From NCBI RefSeq assembly GCF_905171765.1, contig NC_053397.1:8127677-8191676 (forward strand): a stretch of 64,000 nucleotides of DNA. The letters run 5' to 3'. Origin of the DNA: Bufo bufo (Eukaryota; Chordata; Amphibia; Anura; Bufonidae). The position numbers and the translations under genes are program-made. The notes beneath the pieces were generated by a model, which worked only from the letters and a program-made list of their open reading frames with translations, was not told the origin of the DNA and made no database searches. Below, piece by piece: positions 1 through 12,234 of the stretch (within the stretch, counting starts at the first letter, position 1; every line of letters starts with the position of its first letter).

Positions 1-651
1 TTACACCTTGGAATTTGCATGCAGCCTTATGTTTTGGACATCTGCACCCCCCTCAGAGACACCATCGCTGCAGATCTGTCACACCATACTTCTATCAGTT
101 CTAATGAGGCACGAACGGGATCCGGAGGCTAAAATCCCGAACTGTAACAGCTGATGTCACATTGATGGCCGTAGGGCCACGACACGACACCTGCCCCTAA
201 CCCCCTCCCCCGCTCTCACACAATGCCTGGGTCTGTCAATGGGTTTCTTATAAATCCTATGAAGCAAGTGAATGAACAATGTTCTTCTTCCTATTCCTGC
301 ATTCCAGTGCAAACAAGAAATCATGACCCAGCTCCACGGTGACAGCTGCCAGTATATCCTCTCCTGATCCGTCTTTACCTCTGTAATTGCCATCACTGAT
401 TTATCACCGCACCATATTTCTGCAGCAAATCAGCTGGATGCAGGATAATAGACTCTGCCTCATATATAGAGTTCATCCCCTTCCATAGCTAATCCTGCAT
501 ATTAAACATGATAACCTGATGGACGAAGATGTTATCCGCCAACATTCACTGCTCTGCGCAGAAATAATTGTGAGACGGGAGCAGAACCTGCACTTATTAA
601 TGAAAATCCACAATATCAGAAATAATGGTGAATATACAACGAGCTTCTGGC
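1..651. other. no gene recognised
   Basis: Mixed-composition DNA with short open frames only. None has a recognisable domain. I see no tandem repeat or element end in this stretch. Confidence 0.6.
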
Positions 652-1111
652 TTAGGGTACTTTCACACTAGCGTTTTTCTTTTCTGGTATTGAGTTCCGT
701 CCTAGGGGCTCAATACCAGAAAAAAAACGGATCAGTTTTATCCTAATGCATTCTGAATAGAGAGCAATCCGATCAGGATGCATCAGTTCAGTCCCTCTTA
801 CGTTTTTTGGCCGGAGAAAATACCGCAGCATGCCGCAGTTTTCTCTCCGGCCAAAAATCCTGAACACTTGCCGGAATGCCGGATCCGGCATTAATTTTCA
901 TTGAAATGTATAAGTGCCTGATCCGGCATTAAAATTGTCGCATTGACTGATCCGTTCTACCGGATTCGTTTTTCTGGATGGCATCGGGGAGAGACGGATC
1001 CAGTATTTCAATGCATTTGTCAGAGAGATCCGCATCCAGATCTTCTGACAAATGCCATCCATTTGCGTCCAGATCCGGCAATAATCTGCCGCAAGTGTAA
1101 AAGTACCGTAA
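652..1111. mobile_element. foldback/MITE-like element, family M1
   Basis: The left end begins TTAGGGTACTTTCACACTAG and the right end is its imperfect inverse, giving terminal inverted repeats of about 22 bp. The interior is rich in GGATCCG-type palindromic words and has no transposase. Related copies with the same terminal sequence lie at 26625-27067 and 47818-48175, and a right end only near 62930-62951. This is a non-autonomous DNA transposon by structure; the superfamily cannot be set because I see no clear target duplication. Confidence 0.75.
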
Positions 1112-1140
1112 GGAGAAAAGATCACACAGTGTGAGCATAC

Positions 1141-1164
1141 TCATATATATATATATATATACAC
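1141..1164. repeat. AT microsatellite
   Basis: A short run of alternating A and T follows the M1 element and precedes the 35-bp minisatellite. Confidence 0.8.
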
Positions 1165-1186
1165 TATATGACTGATGCCATAAACT

Positions 1187-2289
1187 ACTATAATACTGCT
1201 CCTATGTAGAAGAATATAACTACTATAATACTGCTCCTATGTACAAGAATATAACTACTATAATACTGCCTCCTATGTACAAGAATATAACTACTATAAT
1301 ACTGCTCCTATGTACAAGAATATAACTACTATAATACTGCTCCTATGTACAAGAATATAACTACTATAATACTGCCTCCTATGTACAAGAATATAACTAC
1401 TATAATACTGCTCCTATGTACAAGAATATAACTACTATAATACTGCCTCCTATGTACAAGAATATAACTACTATAATACTACCTCCTATGTACAAGAATA
1501 TAACTGCTATAATACTGCCTCCTATGTACAAGAATATAACTACTATAATACTGCCTCCTATGTACAGGAATATAACTACTATAATACTGCCTCCTATGTA
1601 CAAGAATATAACTACTATAATACTGCTCCTATGTACAAGAATATAACTACTATAATACTGCCTCCTATGTACAAGAATATAACTACTATAATACTGCTCC
1701 TATGTACAAGAATATAACCACTATAATACTGCTCCTATGTACAAGAATATAACTACTATAATACTGCTCCTATGTACAAGAATATAACTACTATAATACT
1801 GCCTCCTATGTACAAGAATATAACTACTGTAATACTGCCTCCTATGTACAAGAACATAACTACTATAATACTGCTCCTATGTACAAGAATAAAACTACTA
1901 TAATACTGCTCCTATGTACAAGAATATAACTACTATAATACTGCCTCCTATATACAAGAATATAACTACTATAATACTGCCTCCTATGTACAAGAATATA
2001 ACTACTATAATACTGCTCCTATGTACAAGAATATAACTACTATAATACTGCTCCTTTGTACAAAAATATAACTACTATAATACTGCTCCTATGTACAAGA
2101 ATATAACTACTATAATACTGCTCCTATGTACAAGAATATAACTACTATAATACTGCTCCTATGTACAAGAATATAACTACTATAATACTGCTCCTATGTA
2201 CAAGAATATAACTACTATAATACTGCTCCTATGTACAAGAATATAACTACTATAATACTGCTCCTATGTACAAGAATATAACTACTATA
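1187..2289. repeat. 35-bp minisatellite, left block
   Basis: About 31 tandem units of 35-36 bp (core ATAACTACTATAATACTGC followed by TCCTATGTACAAGAAT). The one-base length difference comes from GCTCC versus GCCTCC. The block stops at the 5' end of the L1 insertion and resumes at 8062. Short reading frames here, with the recurring peptide MYKNITTIILPP, are products of the repeat and not genes. Confidence 0.97.
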
Positions 2290-2389
2290 GGGGGCGGAGC
2301 CTAGCCACGCAGCTGAATGGCCGCACGAGCTTGAGCTCCTCCAGCATTCCGGCTCATTTACCCTATAAAAGCCTATATTTTACCTGATT

Positions 2390-3454
2390 ATGGGGAAACC
2401 TGGCAAAGAAAAGAACAGAGGAAGCTCAGAGTCTACCCCACTGCGCTCCAGACAGCCTGAGATGGAGAAATTCCTACGAAAAGCACCGAGAGCTGCCGCG
2501 CAGAAAGGCGCCAATATGGCGGCGTCTATTGCCCAGGTCTCTGACGCAGGAGAGCTATCTGATGCGGGTAGCGGCTCTGATGTTTCAGACAGGAGGCCCA
2601 GAGATTCGCCTTTATCAGAGCGGACCCTCCGCCGGGTCCTTGAATCGCCCCTTACACCTCTTAAACAAGATCTGGCGGACATCAAAGACGATATGAAGCA
2701 CCTAGGTCAGAGAGTGGTCACGCTAGAGGGTACGCAGGACGCCATTATAGCCTATCAAGGCAAAGCATCAGAAGTATTGGCCTCCCACAAAGCTCTACTG
2801 AATGAGGCCTTCCTGAAACTAGAAGACCAGGAGAACCGGAGTCGCCGGCGCAACATACGCATACGCGGCCTACCTGAGTCGATTGCGACGGAGGCCTTAC
2901 CGACTGTGGCGCGTGAGCTGTTCTCCAAAATGCTTGGGCCAGACAGAGCGGAGGGGATCGTGGTGGAGCGCATACACAGGGCGCTGCGCCCTAGGCCTAA
3001 ACCACAAGAGCCACCACGTGACGTAATTTGAGGCCTACTGAGCTATGTAGACACCGCGGCCCTCCTAAAAAGGCAACGAGAGATGGAAGTGTTGGAGTAT
3101 GAAAATACCCCGATTCAGATGTTTTAGGACATTGCGCCATCCACTCTGACCAAAAGACGTCTCCTCAGACCTCTCCTGGAAATCCTAAGGAAAACCTCGA
3201 CCCCATTCCGCTGGCTATACCCCTTTGGGTTGGCAATTTCCAGAAATGGCAAGCTACTCACCGTGCGTTCACCTGCAGACCTGGATTCTGTCTGGCGGTC
3301 TCTGGACGTTCCTCCGGTGGAAATTCCCTCATGGCTGCCAGCTGACCAAGATGGCGCTCTTCCCACACCACCTCGCGTATCCGCATGGCAGACGGCGTCT
3401 ACAGGCAAGTCGGATCGCTCAGGCCGCAGCAGGATTGACAGAGATCCCACCTGA
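2390..3454 (+). pseudogene. L1 ORF1 (RNA-binding chaperone), two in-frame stops
   Basis: The frame opens with MGKPGKEKNRGSSE at 2390. It runs through a coiled-coil-like stretch (around 2630-2840) and the hallmark ENRSRRRNIRIRGLPE of the L1 ORF1 RRM domain (about 2830-2880). The same frame is stopped by TGA at 3029-3031 and TAG at 3125-3127. It then continues without further stops (including WLYPFGLAIS) to TGA at 3452-3454, giving about 354 codons, within the usual size range for an L1 ORF1p. In the family this protein binds L1 RNA as a trimer and acts as a nucleic-acid chaperone in the RNP. The two stops each differ by one base from sense codons and mark the copy as inactive. Confidence 0.88.
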
Positions 3455-4029
3455 TTAGAAGCACTTGCAAGCATTCCTTGCTGATATTTCTACCTCCCCA
3501 GAATTGGAGATGACTGTTGCTCACCTCTACGATATACAGGTTCTAAAGGCAGACTTAGCCTCTTTACATTTTCTATGTTTTCAGCATTTTTACGGTTTTA
3601 TTTTTATGGCCTACCTTTTAATTGGGCTTAATGTTGTGTCATATTTGAATGTTTTTGCACCGTGTCTCTGTCGCTAAAGGATACTACCTCTAGAGTATTA
3701 CACTTCGTTCCTCATTGCAGGGTGATGACCGGACGGATTAAGATGCTGGACACTTTTTCTGTTTTTGGTCTCTTTTGTTTAGACCACAGGTGCTTTACTT
3801 GCCCCCTCGCCAGTCCAATCCTGTCTTGGCTGGTGATAGGTAGAGTGCCTAACCCTCCTCGGACGGGTATCTAGTCTGAGTTACTCACTTGTCAACTTGA
3901 CATGTTTAATGTTCTCTTACTCATCTTTTGTTCTTTTGTACTTCCCTTACCTTTTTTCCCTTCTCCTGCTCATATCATATGTGTGCTCTTCCATACTTCC
4001 ATGGATGTATTATGCATTTACTCACCTGA
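3455..4029 (+). other. L1 inter-ORF region
   Basis: About 575 bases separate ORF1 from ORF2, far longer than the few tens of bases in mammalian L1. The stretch is T-rich, with only short frames lacking recognisable domains. It lies inside the element because the two ORFs and both target duplications flank it. Translation of ORF2 across such a gap would need its own entry mechanism. Confidence 0.6.
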
Positions 4030-7000
4030 ATGTATGCAGAAATGTCTTCTATAATAGTCGCCTCACTAAACGCGCACGGGCTGAACGAGCCATGTAAAAG
4101 GTCTCAAACTCTATCTCTCCTTCTGAAAGATAAGGTCTCTGTGGCCTTTTTACAAGAGACCCATTTTAGAACAGGCAAAGTTCCTAAACTTCCCCCCAAG
4201 AAATTTGTCCAGTGGTTTCACAGTACTCATGATTCCGCCAGTAGAGGGGTTAGTATAGCTGTGCATAAATGCCTCCCCTTTAAGCACGCTATCTCAGCAG
4301 ATCCAGAGGGCAGGTACATCTTTGTAAAGGGTTTACTGGGCGAATCTCCAGTGACCTTTGCTAACTTATACGCTCCCAATAAAGGCCAAGTACCATGGCT
4401 CGTTCAGACCCTTAATGCGTTGTCCTCCTTCTCTGAGGGCTTACTAGTTTTGGGGGGCGACTTCAATGTTGCCCTGGAGCCAGCGGTGGACACCTCGGCG
4501 GGCAGACCTTCAGTATCTTACAGGCTCCTGAGAAGATTAAAAATTTCCCTGAGGAAACTTAAAGTATTAGATGTCTGGCGGGCCCTAAACCCCAATGGCC
4601 GAGATTATACTTTTTATTCACATGCTAAACTGTCTTTCCACAGATTGGATTACATTTTCCTGTCGAGTTCTCACGTGCGTAATGTCTCTGGAGCCCGGAT
4701 AGGTAATATAACATTGTCCGACCATGCCCCTGTCATTGTTAATTTTTCCCTGTTTGGACCACAGAGAAGGGAGCGCTTGTGGCGTCTTAATGATACCCTG
4801 ATTCTAGACCCTAGACATGCAGATAAAATTAAGGCCTCAATATCTGAATTTTTCACGCTTAATGATACCCCAGAGTCGCCTCCTTCTCCTTCTATATTAT
4901 GGGAATCCCATAAGGTGGTCCTCAGGGGGGAGCTTATAGCTATGGGAGCTTTTTTGAAAAGCTTTGAAAAAACAAAGGACACTAGCCCTGGACGCCTTAT
5001 TGGCGAACATAACCCGTTTAGAATCCTCCCATAAGGAATCTCGGGCTATAAGCACCCTAGCCAGAACAAAACTAAAAAATTTATTGAATGTCACCTCAAC
5101 AAAGTTGGTACTTCGTTCCCGATTTAAGGCCTATGCACATGGGGATAGAGGAAACAGACTGATGTCGGCAATTGCCAAGAAGCAGTTCTCTGACTCCTTT
5201 GTTTCCTCTATTAAAGACTCCAAGGGCAAAATACATAAGTCCACTCCAGATGTTGCTAAAGCATTTTGTGCCTTCTATGAGGCCTTATATAATTTGCCAC
5301 CCCCTAATGGGACTACACCAGGAGATTTATCCGAGGCTACTGACAAATTCTTGCAGTCTCTAGATCTTCCCTCTGTATCCCCATTAAAAACTTCCCTCCT
5401 GACTAAGCCTATTTCAGACTCGGAGGTGCGCAAGGTCCTTATGTCTATCCCATCGGGCAAAAGCCCCGGCCCTGATGGATTTTCCATTGCATACTATAAA
5501 TCCTTTCAGGATGTGTTAATCCCACGTTTCAGGAACTTGTGCAACTACCTTCTGACAGGGGGGTCTCTCGCTCCTCATTCCTTATTGGCGCACATTACTG
5601 TTCTCCATAAGGAAAACAAAGATCCAACATGCTGCAGTAACTATAGGCCAATATCTTTACTCAATAATGATGTGAAGTGGTGGGCGAAGATTCTGGCTAC
5701 CAGGCTTCAGGATGTTCTCCCTGACATTGTACATGAAGAACAAGTAGGCTTTGTCCATGGCAGACAGGGGTCGGAGAACACGGTGCGACTTCTACATCTA
5801 GTGAATTGGGCCAAGAGATCCTCTAGGCCTTTAGTCCTGGTGAGCACGGACGCGGAAAAAGCCTTCGACAGGGTCAGCTGGCTCTTTATGTCGCGGACCC
5901 TGTCGAAGTTTGGCCTCCCGGACCAGTTTATTAGTGCTGTTAACACCCTTTATTCGGCACCCTCTGCCATGGTCAAAGTCAATGGAGCATTGTCCCCACC
6001 ATTTCGCATCGCCAACGGGACAAGACAAGGGTGCCCCCTCTCCCCGGCACTGTTTGTACTGGTCATGGAGACCCTTTTGTGTAAAATTAGGTCAGATCCT
6101 GCTATCAAAGGCCTTCAGATTGGCTCGCAAACCCATGTTACTGCAGCATTCGCGGATGACCTTTTAGTCATGACCTCCAACCCTGCAGAGGCCTTGCCCA
6201 AGTTGTTGAATACTTTTGAGGATTTTGGATTTGTATCCAATTTTAAAATAAATTATGGGAAATCCATGGCACTTAATATTTCATGTCCCCAATCTGTAGT
6301 CAATAGTCTAAAACGAGCCACCCCATTTACCTGGGCCTCCAGAGACATTACATTTTTAGGAACACGTGTTTCGGCCAATATTCAAGACCTAGCCTCCCTT
6401 AACTATGCTCCACTCCTGCAAGAGGTTCGCACTCACCTACAGAATCTGAAACTCCCTTTTGTTTCGTGGATAGGGAGGAAAAACTATCTGAAAACTTTCA
6501 TTCTCCCCAAATTTCTTTATTTGCTGCAAGCCATTCCCATATGGCTGCCAAACTCATACTTCTCAGAAGTCCGCCGAGTGTTCACGCGCTTCCTCTGGAT
6601 TGGTAAGTCTCCACGCATTGCCTACTCTGTCCTTACAAGGGACAAGAAGTTTGGAGGCTTTGGGATGCCTGATGTACAGTCATATTACACTGCTGTTCAG
6701 TTATGTAGATGTATATCTGCCCTGACCCACAAATCTAACTCTCTTTGCTCACGGCTCGAATCTGTACTACTCACCAGCCAAGATCAGCTCACTCTATGGG
6801 GTGTTAGGCCCTTTTCAGCCAATCACTACGCCTCTTCCCCGGTTTGGAAAGGAATGCTAGTAGAATGGTCTAAAATGGTCAAATCCCAGCAGTTTAACTT
6901 CCCTAATCCCTGTATGCCTCTTAAATTGTTACAGAGCTATATTCATCCTTTTGTGTCAAGCCCCTCCGGGATTTGGTCTAGGCTCGCTGGTTTGTCCCTG

Positions 7001-7819
7001 CGGGATGTCCTTCTCCCAGACGGTAGTTTGCAATGGGATTTAATAATGGATCGCCCCGAAATCAAGTCAGCCCCTTTTTTCCACTTAGCAGACTTTAAGA
7101 GAGATACTAAGTTATGCGTAGTGAACTTTGCTAGTAATAGCTCCCCTTCCTGGCTTGAAAAGAAAGTCTTGGCCCCTAGGCCTCCTCTTAGGCCATTATC
7201 CCAGATGTATAAGGAATTGCTTTCCTCTTTACCTCCAGAGCTCGGTTATGTGACTTCATGGGAGCGAGAGCTTTCTATGATCCTGACGGAACCAGAGAGG
7301 GCCTTTGTTTTAGCTCATTCTCATGGCTTCAGTCGCTGTGTAAGAGTTCAGGAGAATTCTTTTAAGCTACTAAGTAGATGGTACAAAACTCCTGAATTCT
7401 TGCACAAACTTAATCCTGAGGTACCCGAGGTGTGCTGGAGATGTGGCATAGAAACCGGTTCATTATCACATATCTGGTGGTTCTGCCATAAGATTCAACC
7501 GTTTTGGAAATTGATAGAATCAATGATTAATAGCGTTTGCAAAACTAAAGTCCTATTAGATGCCAAACTTATCCTACTGTGGTGCCCTAATAGCACGATA
7601 ACCCCTGCTAAGAATAATCTCCCTACAATGCTGATCACAGCTGCGAGATTACTGGTTCCCCTTTTGTGGAAAACTGATTCCCCACCAAATCTAGATATGT
7701 GGACGGACAAGGTAGATCATGTCTACCGCTTTGAGGAACTGGCGCATTGGGAAACAAACTCTCGCCATTGTTTCCTAAAGCTATGGTCCCCATGGAAATC
7801 ACACAGGAATTTCACATGA
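4030..7819 (+). pseudogene. L1 ORF2 (endonuclease, reverse transcriptase), frameshifted
   Basis: The first part (4030-5034) is an apurinic-like endonuclease: SLNAHGLNE, LQETHF, GGDFNV, a LDYIFLS block and the terminal SDHAPV carry the expected Asn, Glu, Asp-Asn and Ser-Asp-His residues. The second part continues in the next frame, from about 4964 to 7819. It holds the reverse transcriptase with SGKSPGPDGF, NGTRQGCPLSP and the catalytic FADD near 6149-6160. A C-terminal Cys/His motif (CWRCGIETGSLSHIWWFC, about 7432-7485) matches the L1 clade pattern. The frame change falls at a run of six A at 4967-4972, which suggests a one-base indel. In total about 1260 codons, a normal L1 ORF2 length. In the family it nicks target DNA and copies L1 RNA at the nick. 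Confidence 0.92.
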
Positions 7820-8061
7820 TAGAGCAGGATCCCCTCACTTCTCTGCCCCCTCCCCCACCTAACCCATTATCTCCCCCTCCTCCCCCCTTTTCTCCTCCTT
7901 TTGATGTTTGTTTTATGGTGATGATGATGATGATAATCGCTAGTATTGTCTACATATGACTTGTATGCTGGATAACTACTGTAACTTTTAATGTTATGAT
8001 ACTGATGTCTTGTGTGGGCATGTGGCCTTGTTTTCTTACCTCAATAAAAAGAAATATGGTT
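7820..8061 (+). other. L1 3' UTR with poly(A) signal
   Basis: A pyrimidine-rich stretch (CCCCCTCC repeats, 7848-7900) is followed by a short GAT repeat and an AATAAA hexamer at 8043-8048. The element ends about 13 bases later with no long A tail. Short 3' ends of this type occur in some non-mammalian L1 lineages. Confidence 0.75.
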
Positions 8062-9760
8062 AAGAATATAACTACTATAATACTGCCTCCTATATACAAG
8101 AATATAACTACTATAATACTGCTCCTATGTACAAGAATATAACTACTATAATACTGCCTCTTATGTACAAGAATATAACTACTATAATACTGCCCCCTAT
8201 GTAAAAGAATATAACTACTATAATACTGCTCCTATGTACAAGAATATAACTACTATAATACTGCCTCCTATGTACAAGAATATAACTACTATAATACTGC
8301 GCCTATGTACAAAAATATAACTACTATAATACTGCTCCTATGTACAAGAATATAACTACTATAATACTGCTCTTGTGTACAAGAATATAACTACTATAAT
8401 ACTGCTACTATGTACAAGAATATAACTACTATAATACTGCCTTCTATGTACAAGAATATAACTGCTATAATACTGCTCCTATGTACAAGAATATAACTAC
8501 TATAATACTGCCCCTATGTACAGGAATATAACTACTATAATACTGCCCCTATGTACAAGAATATAACTACTATAATACTGCTATATGTACAAGAATATAA
8601 CTACTATAATACTGCTCCTATGTATAAGAATATTAAGAATATAACTACTATAATACTGCTCCTATGTACAAGAATATAACTACTATAATACTGCTCCTAT
8701 GTACAAGAATATAACTACTATAATACTGCCTCCTATGTACAAGAATATAACTACTATAATACTGCCTCCTATGTATAAGAATATAACTACTATAATACTG
8801 CCTCCTATGTACAAGAATATAACTACTATAATACGGCTCCTATGTACAAGAATATAACTACTATAATACTGCTCCTACATGTACAAGAATATAACTACTA
8901 TAATACTGCTCCTATATACAAGAATATAACTACTATAATACTGCTTCTATGTACAAGAATATAACTACTATAATACTGCTCCTATATACAAGAATATAAC
9001 TACTATAATACTGCTTCTATGTACAAGAATATAACTACTATAATACTGCCTCCTATGTACAAGAATATAACTACTATAATACTGCCTCCTATGTACAAGA
9101 ATATAACTACAATAATACTGCTCCTATGTACAAGAATATAACTACTATAATGCTGCTTCTATGTACAAGAATATAACTACTATAATACTGCTCCTATGTA
9201 CAAGAATATAACTACTATAATACTGCTCCTATGTACAACAATATAACTACTATAATACTGTTCCTATGTACAAGAATAAAACTACTATAATACTGCTCCT
9301 ATGTACAAGAATATAACTACTATAATACTGTTCCTATGTACAAGAATATAACTAATATAATACTGCTCCTATGTACAAGAATATAACTACTATAATACTG
9401 CTCCTATGTACAAGAATATAACTACTATAATACTGCTCCTATGTACAAGAATATAACTACTATAATACTGCTCCTCTGTACAGGAATATAACTATTATAA
9501 TACTGCCTCCTATGTACAAGAATATAACTACTATAATACTGCTCCTATGTATAAGAATATAACTACTATAATACTGCTCCTATGTACAAGAATATAACTG
9601 CTATAATACTGCTCCTATGTACCAGAATATAACTACTATAATACTGCTCCTATGTACAAGAATATAACTACTATAATACTGCTCCAATCTACAAGAATAT
9701 AACTACTATAATACTGCTCCAATCTACAAGAATATAACTACTATAATACTGCTCCTATGT
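8062..9760. repeat. 35-bp minisatellite, right block
   Basis: About 48 further units of the array seen at 1187-2289, with more variation (ACTACTATG, TGTATAAG, CAATCTAC). The first 18 bases duplicate the last 18 bases of the left block because of the L1 insertion. The array stops abruptly at TATGTTCATG. Confidence 0.97.
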
Positions 9761-10844
9761 TCATGTTCTAGGTATAGGTATGAATTGATAGGTATTGCTG
9801 GCTGTTTCCTACTTTTTGTGCTCTGCTAGGATTGGTTGTGCTGTGGTGATGTCACCGGTGTAGACACGTCCATAATAGACGGGGTTCCCTGGAATAATCC
9901 GCTCTCTGCACTGATGCTCGGGCTGTGCTGCATTATGTCTTTGTGTTGTTGTCCGGAGCTGACATCTTCCTTGTTCTCGGTCTCTTGCTGATCATCTTCT
10001 ATTATTAATGAGTAAATCTGCAGTCCTCGCTCTCTTTTCCTCCTCGCTGTAATTGCGTCTTCTCCATTTTGCTGGTGAATTTCGCTGTCATTGTAATAAT
10101 ACTAATCAATAAGCCTCCAGGTTAGATTTATCATCGACATCACTGGCCCAATGAGCTGTGAAGGAATCATTTGCTGGCTACACACGCGCTAACCGCTGCA
10201 ATGTGCAAATGTAATTTTAGTTATGGTATCAGAGCCTCACATTAAGTTGCCGGCTCCTCGTTAGGACTGATCTATGAGTCTCGCTGCGGACGTCTGTACA
10301 TCGTATTGCAGCGACTTGTTTATCCACGGCTGCTATCATTTATAGTGATGGATACAAAGAATAACAAAACACATCGAAAATCCAAAAATGGTCAAATCAA
10401 TTCTAGGTAAAATATCAATATCAAGACACATCAGCAGTGTTACCGGGATGTCCATTTCTTGTCTAATGACCAGCCCCCATGGGGCCCCACCTCTCGAATC
10501 CATTCGTTTTTATCATCTAGAGAACCTCTTGGCATCTACTTATTGAAATAAATGGACCTCCATTCTTATCATTGGTCATTTGATTCAATGTGAGGACACC
10601 AGGGGTATCAAACTAAGGACCCCCTTTATGTATTTCCTAAAATAGAAAGTTGGGGTCCAAAGAAGATGCAGGCAATTTGGCTTTTGTCTCCTTGCATCTA
10701 AAATGTCTTCTACCGTGGTCTCGAAGATTCTAAATGTTATGTTGATCATCCATGCCATTGTCTCCATCCTTCTGGATCTCTTAGAAAATTAGGGTGAAAC
10801 TTAGCACCACAAAAGGTAAAGCTGCTTCTTCTGTTGCTTCAATC
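9761..10844. other. unassigned DNA, no gene seen
   Basis: Non-repetitive by eye. The stretch from about 9990 to 10250 has AT-rich homeodomain-like words (ATTATTAATGAG, CTAATCAATAAG) in otherwise balanced sequence and could be a conserved non-coding element, but I cannot test conservation. No open frame with a domain. Confidence 0.5.
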
Positions 10845-11388
10845 CATCTATCCCCCTTTTTGAGATGTTTGGAGGTGCAACCTTTGGTCCCTCATTCCTG
10901 CATTTTTCTATTTAGCAAATGATGACCTAGCGTAGGTGCAAACCATATGTTGGTGGTTAGTTGGGCAAACTTGGCTCGACCCTCTTCCAGGGTTAAACTG
11001 GTTAACTATATTAGCAGAGATTTCTCCATATGGTCCAAGTTCTTGCATGCAGTATTTTCTTAGATCTGTTAGGTAGGCTTTCAAAGTTATTCCTTGATTT
11101 ACCCAAAAGGCTGGTCCAAAACTTTTACCATGAACGTTTGGAAGCTCTTGATCATGTCACCATGTTTTATGTGCAATTTTTGCCAACATTTAGAGTCAAA
11201 GACTAAACCATAGACGTCCTATTTCTATACCTAGTTCTATTCCATAGATGTCCTTTTTCTGCAAGTATCGATATACCAGATGTCTCTAGACCTATCTATA
11301 CTCCTCTACATTGAAATTGCAACACCAAGAAGAAGAAGAAGCCATAAGGGTAATTGAAAGATTATTCGAGGAAGTAGTCAGTGTGGCT
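10845..11388 (+). repeat. 544-bp direct duplication, copy 1
   Basis: Identical to 13933-14476 apart from one difference I noticed (G at 10973, A at 14061), at a constant offset of 3088 bases and without indels. It contains single-copy sequence, some decayed 37-bp repeat units and, at its right edge, the first ~100 bases of a Tc1-like fossil. Copy 1 is continuous with the rest of that fossil, so copy 1 is probably the source. Confidence 0.93.
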
Positions 11389-12110
11389 CAGTTCTGCAGA
11401 TGAGGACATTTTACAGCACCTAGTTCCAATCTGTGGCATGTGGGAGGCGCACAAAAGCCAGATTGAAAGCCAAGTTTTTTAGCAACATGAAACCTCTAAA
11501 ATCGGATCAGGTCATGTGGGATGATTGTGCTATGCTTCCTGTCCATCAACGTGCCAGTTATCACCACTTGTCACAGACAGAGACAGAATCCTTGTACTGA
11601 GAGATCTTGTTTTATTACTCAAGCAGATCACTACGTGCCTAGGCTGAGATGTCAGCGCTGCTCAATGTTTTGTGTCCCAGTGGTTGGGAGAACAATGATG
11701 ACCTGGAATGACAGCAAAAGGTGCGCAAAGGTGAACTTCTGCACTGACAGATTGTCTGATTAGAAGAATGGCGCGTAGTGATGTATTGCAAGTGAAATGG
11801 CTTGTGGAACCAGTGGAACGGCCATTTCTCCAAAGTCCTTCAAGAAGCCATTTTACAACAGGAAAATGCCAGGCCGCATGTTGCTCATGCTACTGTGAGC
11901 AGAACATGTGACCTAAACCTGCTACCATGGCCTGCAGTGCCTCTGGACTTGTCTCCCATTGAGCATATCTGGGGCCTGATTGGTTGGCAATTGTAAGTGA
12001 GCTGCCTGCAGTGGATCTTGATGATTTGCGTGCCCAAGTGCATTTGGCGTGGCAGAACATTCCTCAGACAACCATTAATGACCTCACTGACAACTGTCTC
12101 TTTACCATAG
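11286..12110 (+). pseudogene. fossil Tc1-like transposase
   Basis: The left end reads ACATTGAAATTGCAACACCA, resembling the terminal sequence of Tc1-type elements. The C-terminal catalytic region is legible on the plus strand around 11840-11996: QQENARPHVAHA followed by LDLSPIEHIWGLIG. These correspond to the second catalytic position (Asp replaced by Glu in this copy) and the third, Glu, position of a DDE transposase. The tail from 11984 onward (LRAQVHLAWQNIPQTTINDL) fits the family's C-terminus. Frameshifts and stops break the rest, and the first catalytic Asp is not recognisable. It differs from the Tc1 family at 12235. Inactive. Confidence 0.75.
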
Positions 12111-12232
12111 ACGTCTTATCTCTAGACCTATCTCTATATCATAGACAACCTATCTCTAGACCTATCTATATGTTACAGACGACCTATCTCTAGACTTATC
12201 GCTATACCAGATGTTTCATCTCTAGTCCTATC
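12111..12232. repeat. decayed 37-bp minisatellite units
   Basis: Several diverged copies of the unit seen at 14477-14800 (CTATCTCTAGACCTATCTATA and similar). This suggests the Tc1 element at 12235 landed inside an older array. Confidence 0.8.
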
Positions 12233-12234
12233 TA

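Larger units (their letters stand above)
2290..8061 (+). mobile_element. L1-clade LINE, near full length, inactivated
   Basis: A 5.8-kb non-LTR retrotransposon with a GC-rich 5' region (2290-2389), ORF1, ORF2 and a short 3' UTR ending just after an AATAAA signal. It lies inside the 35-bp minisatellite. The 18 bases before it (2272-2289) recur directly after it (8062-8079). The repeat phase on the two sides overlaps by exactly these 18 bases, so this is a real target duplication and not only array continuity. That fits target-primed reverse transcription. There is no long poly(A) tail at the 3' end. ORF1 has two in-frame stops and ORF2 a frameshift, so this copy cannot make intact proteins. 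Confidence 0.93.
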
